Source of the DNA: Lacinutrix sp. 5H-3-7-4
GTDB lineage: Bacteria > Bacteroidota > Bacteroidia > Flavobacteriales > Flavobacteriaceae
Length of the DNA stretch: 64,000 bases
Direction: 5' to 3'
Assembly (NCBI RefSeq): GCF_000211855.2
Contig: NC_015638.1
Location: 1,798,001-1,862,000, forward strand
The notes under the pieces were generated by a model. That model was not told the DNA's origin, ran no database searches, and saw only the letters and a list, made by a program, of their open reading frames with translations. A program made the position numbers and the translations under genes. This document shows, in pieces, positions 62,679 to 64,000 of the stretch (its first letter is position 1; each line of letters starts with the position of its first letter).

Positions 62679-63005
62679 ATGTATAATTATTACGCTAAAA
62701 TAATAGGAGTTTACGATGGTGATACGGTTACAGCAGTTGTAGATTTAGGGTTTTTACATTCGCAAGAAATGAAACTTCGTCTTTATGGCATTGATACTCC
62801 AGAATTAAGAGGAGAAGAAAAAGAAGAAGGAAAAAAAGTTAGAGATATTTTAAGAGAAATGATTCTTGATAAAGAAGTAGAACTAATTACTTATAAAGAT
62901 AAGCAAGGTAAGTATGGCAGATATTTAGCAACAATAATGATTGATGGTGTAGATGTAAACCAATGGTTAGTTGCAAACGGTCATGCTAAAGTTTATTTAC
63001 CATAA
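62679..63005 (+). CDS. Thermonuclease (SNase) family protein
   Basis: A 108-residue single SNase-like OB-fold domain. VYDGDTVTAVVDLGF near 12-26 gives the Ca-binding Asp, LRLYGIDTPELRGEE near 33-47 the catalytic Arg and Glu region, and KYGRYLATI the second Arg. No signal peptide, so it may act in the cytoplasm. It stands alone between the thi operon and a bidirectional terminator. Confidence 0.9.
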   Translation: MYNYYAKIIGVYDGDTVTAVVDLGFLHSQEMKLRLYGIDTPELRGEEKEEGKKVRDILREMILDKEVELITYKDKQGKYGRYLATIMIDGVDVNQWLVANGHAKVYLP

Positions 63006-63006
63006 A

Positions 63007-63042
63007 AAAAAAGCGATTCAGTAAATATTGAATCGCTTTTTT
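63007..63042. terminator. Bidirectional terminator
   Basis: Perfect 14-bp arms (63007-63020 and 63029-63042) around an 8-base loop, with A and T runs at the ends. Serves the thermonuclease gene and the convergent DUF4136 gene. Confidence 0.92.
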
Positions 63043-63046
63043 AATA

Positions 63047-63598
63047 TTATTTATTTGTTTCAGGTGGATATTTGGTCATAATCTTAGCAACAAATTCTTT
63101 TATTCTAGCTTCTTTTTTATCAATATTAGAAGAGTTTGTTAGGTAACCTTGACCTTTACCTTGCCAAATCAATTCTTTTTTAGAAGCATCTATTAAATCT
63201 ATATATAAAGAACCTTGAGTAGATGTGCTAACAGAGGTCCTATTAAAACCATTGTTCCAATACCAAGGGCTCCAACCCCAACCATAACCATATGGTCCAA
63301 AACCATTATTGTAAACATTAACTTGTTCTCTAGATTTTGTAAAAATACTTACTAATAAATCTGGATTTTCAGATTTTGTAAATCCTTTAGCAATCATTTC
63401 GGCTTCAATAGCTCTAAGAATTCGGCGTTTATCTAAGTCGCTTATCTCGGCTTTATCAATTCCAGTTTTGAAGAAGGCAAACGTTTTGTAAGAATCAAAA
63501 TCTGCATTTTTATCATAATCTGAAGCTACTCGAACTGAAGTACACGAGCTAACTACTACAAGAAGTAGTAAAATAGGTAGAGTTTTTAATAATTTCAT
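63047..63598 (-). CDS. DUF4136 domain-containing lipoprotein
   Basis: A 183-residue lipoprotein. The signal MKLLKTLPILLLLVVVSSC has Cys19. The DUF4136 pattern is visible: ASDYDKNADFDSYKTFAFF near 25-43, a MIAKGFTKSENPDLLVSIF block, a Gly/Trp/Tyr-rich loop (YGYGWGWSPWYW) and a final LIWQGKGQGYL. Function unknown. It lies 20 bases after hutU on the same strand. Confidence 0.85.
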   Translation of the reverse strand: MKLLKTLPILLLLVVVSSCTSVRVASDYDKNADFDSYKTFAFFKTGIDKAEISDLDKRRILRAIEAEMIAKGFTKSENPDLLVSIFTKSREQVNVYNNGFGPYGYGWGWSPWYWNNGFNRTSVSTSTQGSLYIDLIDASKKELIWQGKGQGYLTNSSNIDKKEARIKEFVAKIMTKYPPETNK

Positions 63599-63618
63599 CT
63601 TTTTTAATTTTTATAAAG

Positions 63619-64000
63619 TTATAACGAGTCTATAATAGCATCATCTACATTATTAGGTAATGTGACTTTTAAATTAGGCTCGCTATCCATTGCACGTTTA
63701 ATGGCAAAAATAGCACCTTCATTTCTTGCCCAACTTCGTCTTGAAATTCCGTTGTTTACATCCCAGAATAACATTGATTTTAAGCGAGTTGATGCTTCTT
63801 TACTACCATCAAGAACCATACCAAAACCACCATTAATAACTTCTCCCCAACCAACGCCACCACCGTTGTGAATACTTACCCAGGTTGCACCACGAAAACT
63901 ATCTCCTATTACATTTTGTATTGCCATATCTGCTGTAAAGCGTGAGCCATCATAAATATTACTGGTTTCGCGATATGGAGAATCTGTACCAGAAACATCA
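63619..64000 (-). CDS. hutU: Urocanate hydratase, C-terminal part (runs off the window)
   Basis: Only the last 127 or so codons are in the window; the gene continues beyond base 64000. The segment TSNIYDGSRFTADMAIQNVI, the NAD-binding-type GATWVSIHNGGGVGWGEVIN, and GFGMVLDGSKEAS match the C-terminal domain of urocanate hydratase, which turns urocanate into imidazolonepropionate in His degradation. An internal Met near 63927 is not the start, because the reading frame runs on upstream with conserved family sequence. Confidence 0.88.
   Translation of the reverse strand, partial: DVSGTDSPYRETSNIYDGSRFTADMAIQNVIGDSFRGATWVSIHNGGGVGWGEVINGGFGMVLDGSKEASTRLKSMLFWDVNNGISRRSWARNEGAIFAIKRAMDSEPNLKVTLPNNVDDAIIDSL

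Noticed and set aside
63619-63927. Short stand-alone gene starting at Met 63927
   Set aside because: The frame continues upstream to the window edge with urocanate hydratase sequence, so it is a cut-off gene.

Overview
The window looks like a chromosomal segment from a marine-type member of the Flavobacteriaceae (Bacteroidota). It is AT-rich. Several genes are preceded by TAnnTTTG boxes, the Bacteroidota -7 promoter element. It also carries lineage markers: a T9SS type B sorting domain, CarboxypepD-like TonB receptors, GSCFA, DUF2911 and DUF6503 proteins, and a fused E1 alpha/beta 2-oxoacid dehydrogenase. These are family-level recognitions made by eye; no database search was run.

Layout. 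0-5.3 kb: a sugar or compatible-solute locus (GH63-like hydrolase and TonB receptor, divergent from a LacI regulator with a LacI-type operator between them). 5.3-8.7 kb: secreted proteins, a lipoprotein and an AraC regulator. 8.8-13.3 kb: a TrmH-like methyltransferase and the ribosome-assembly GTPases Era and Der. 13.4-18.7 kb: a C-type-lectin T9SS substrate and a large TonB-type outer-membrane protein. 18.7-22.5 kb: an M23-MerR-LemA-TPM-TPM-TPM operon. 22.7-27.4 kb: AlaS, GSCFA and DUF4230 proteins. 27.4-29.5 kb: a rhodanese and an aromatic amino acid hydroxylase. 29.6-49.2 kb: a near-complete phenylacetate catabolic cluster (TetR regulator, paaE, A, B, C, D, G, H, I, J, Z, an F-like gene, Y and K) with an AraC-controlled aldehyde dehydrogenase/CoA-ligase/GMC-oxidoreductase arm. 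49.3-54.7 kb: an Lrp regulator and branched-chain keto acid genes (E2, IlvE, fused E1). 54.7-62.6 kb: a TPP-riboswitch-controlled thiamine operon (thiS, C, E-like, D, E, G, H, F). The right end holds a thermonuclease, a DUF4136 lipoprotein and the C-terminus of urocanate hydratase.

How the genes fit together. Much of the window is amino-acid degradation: Phe to Tyr (hydroxylase), phenylacetate to central metabolites (paa), branched-chain amino acids (IlvE and E1/E2), and His (urocanate hydratase, partial). The AraC/ALDH/PaaK/GMC block has the enzyme classes needed to turn an aryl alcohol into its acyl-CoA and so feed the paa core; this is inference.

The most unusual layer is non-genic. Between 31.2 and 52.6 kb nearly every paa/bkd spacer is filled with short palindromes. 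Two neighbouring genes, E2 and E1, carry a related palindrome in frame that encodes the same heptapeptide. Two unrelated four-helix-bundle (23S-IVP family) genes sit inside the paa and thi operons between inverted repeats, and the right-hand repeat reaches into the start of the next gene. A GIY-YIG nuclease gene is a third small passenger. PaaZ carries an extra C-terminal DinB/DUF1569-like domain.
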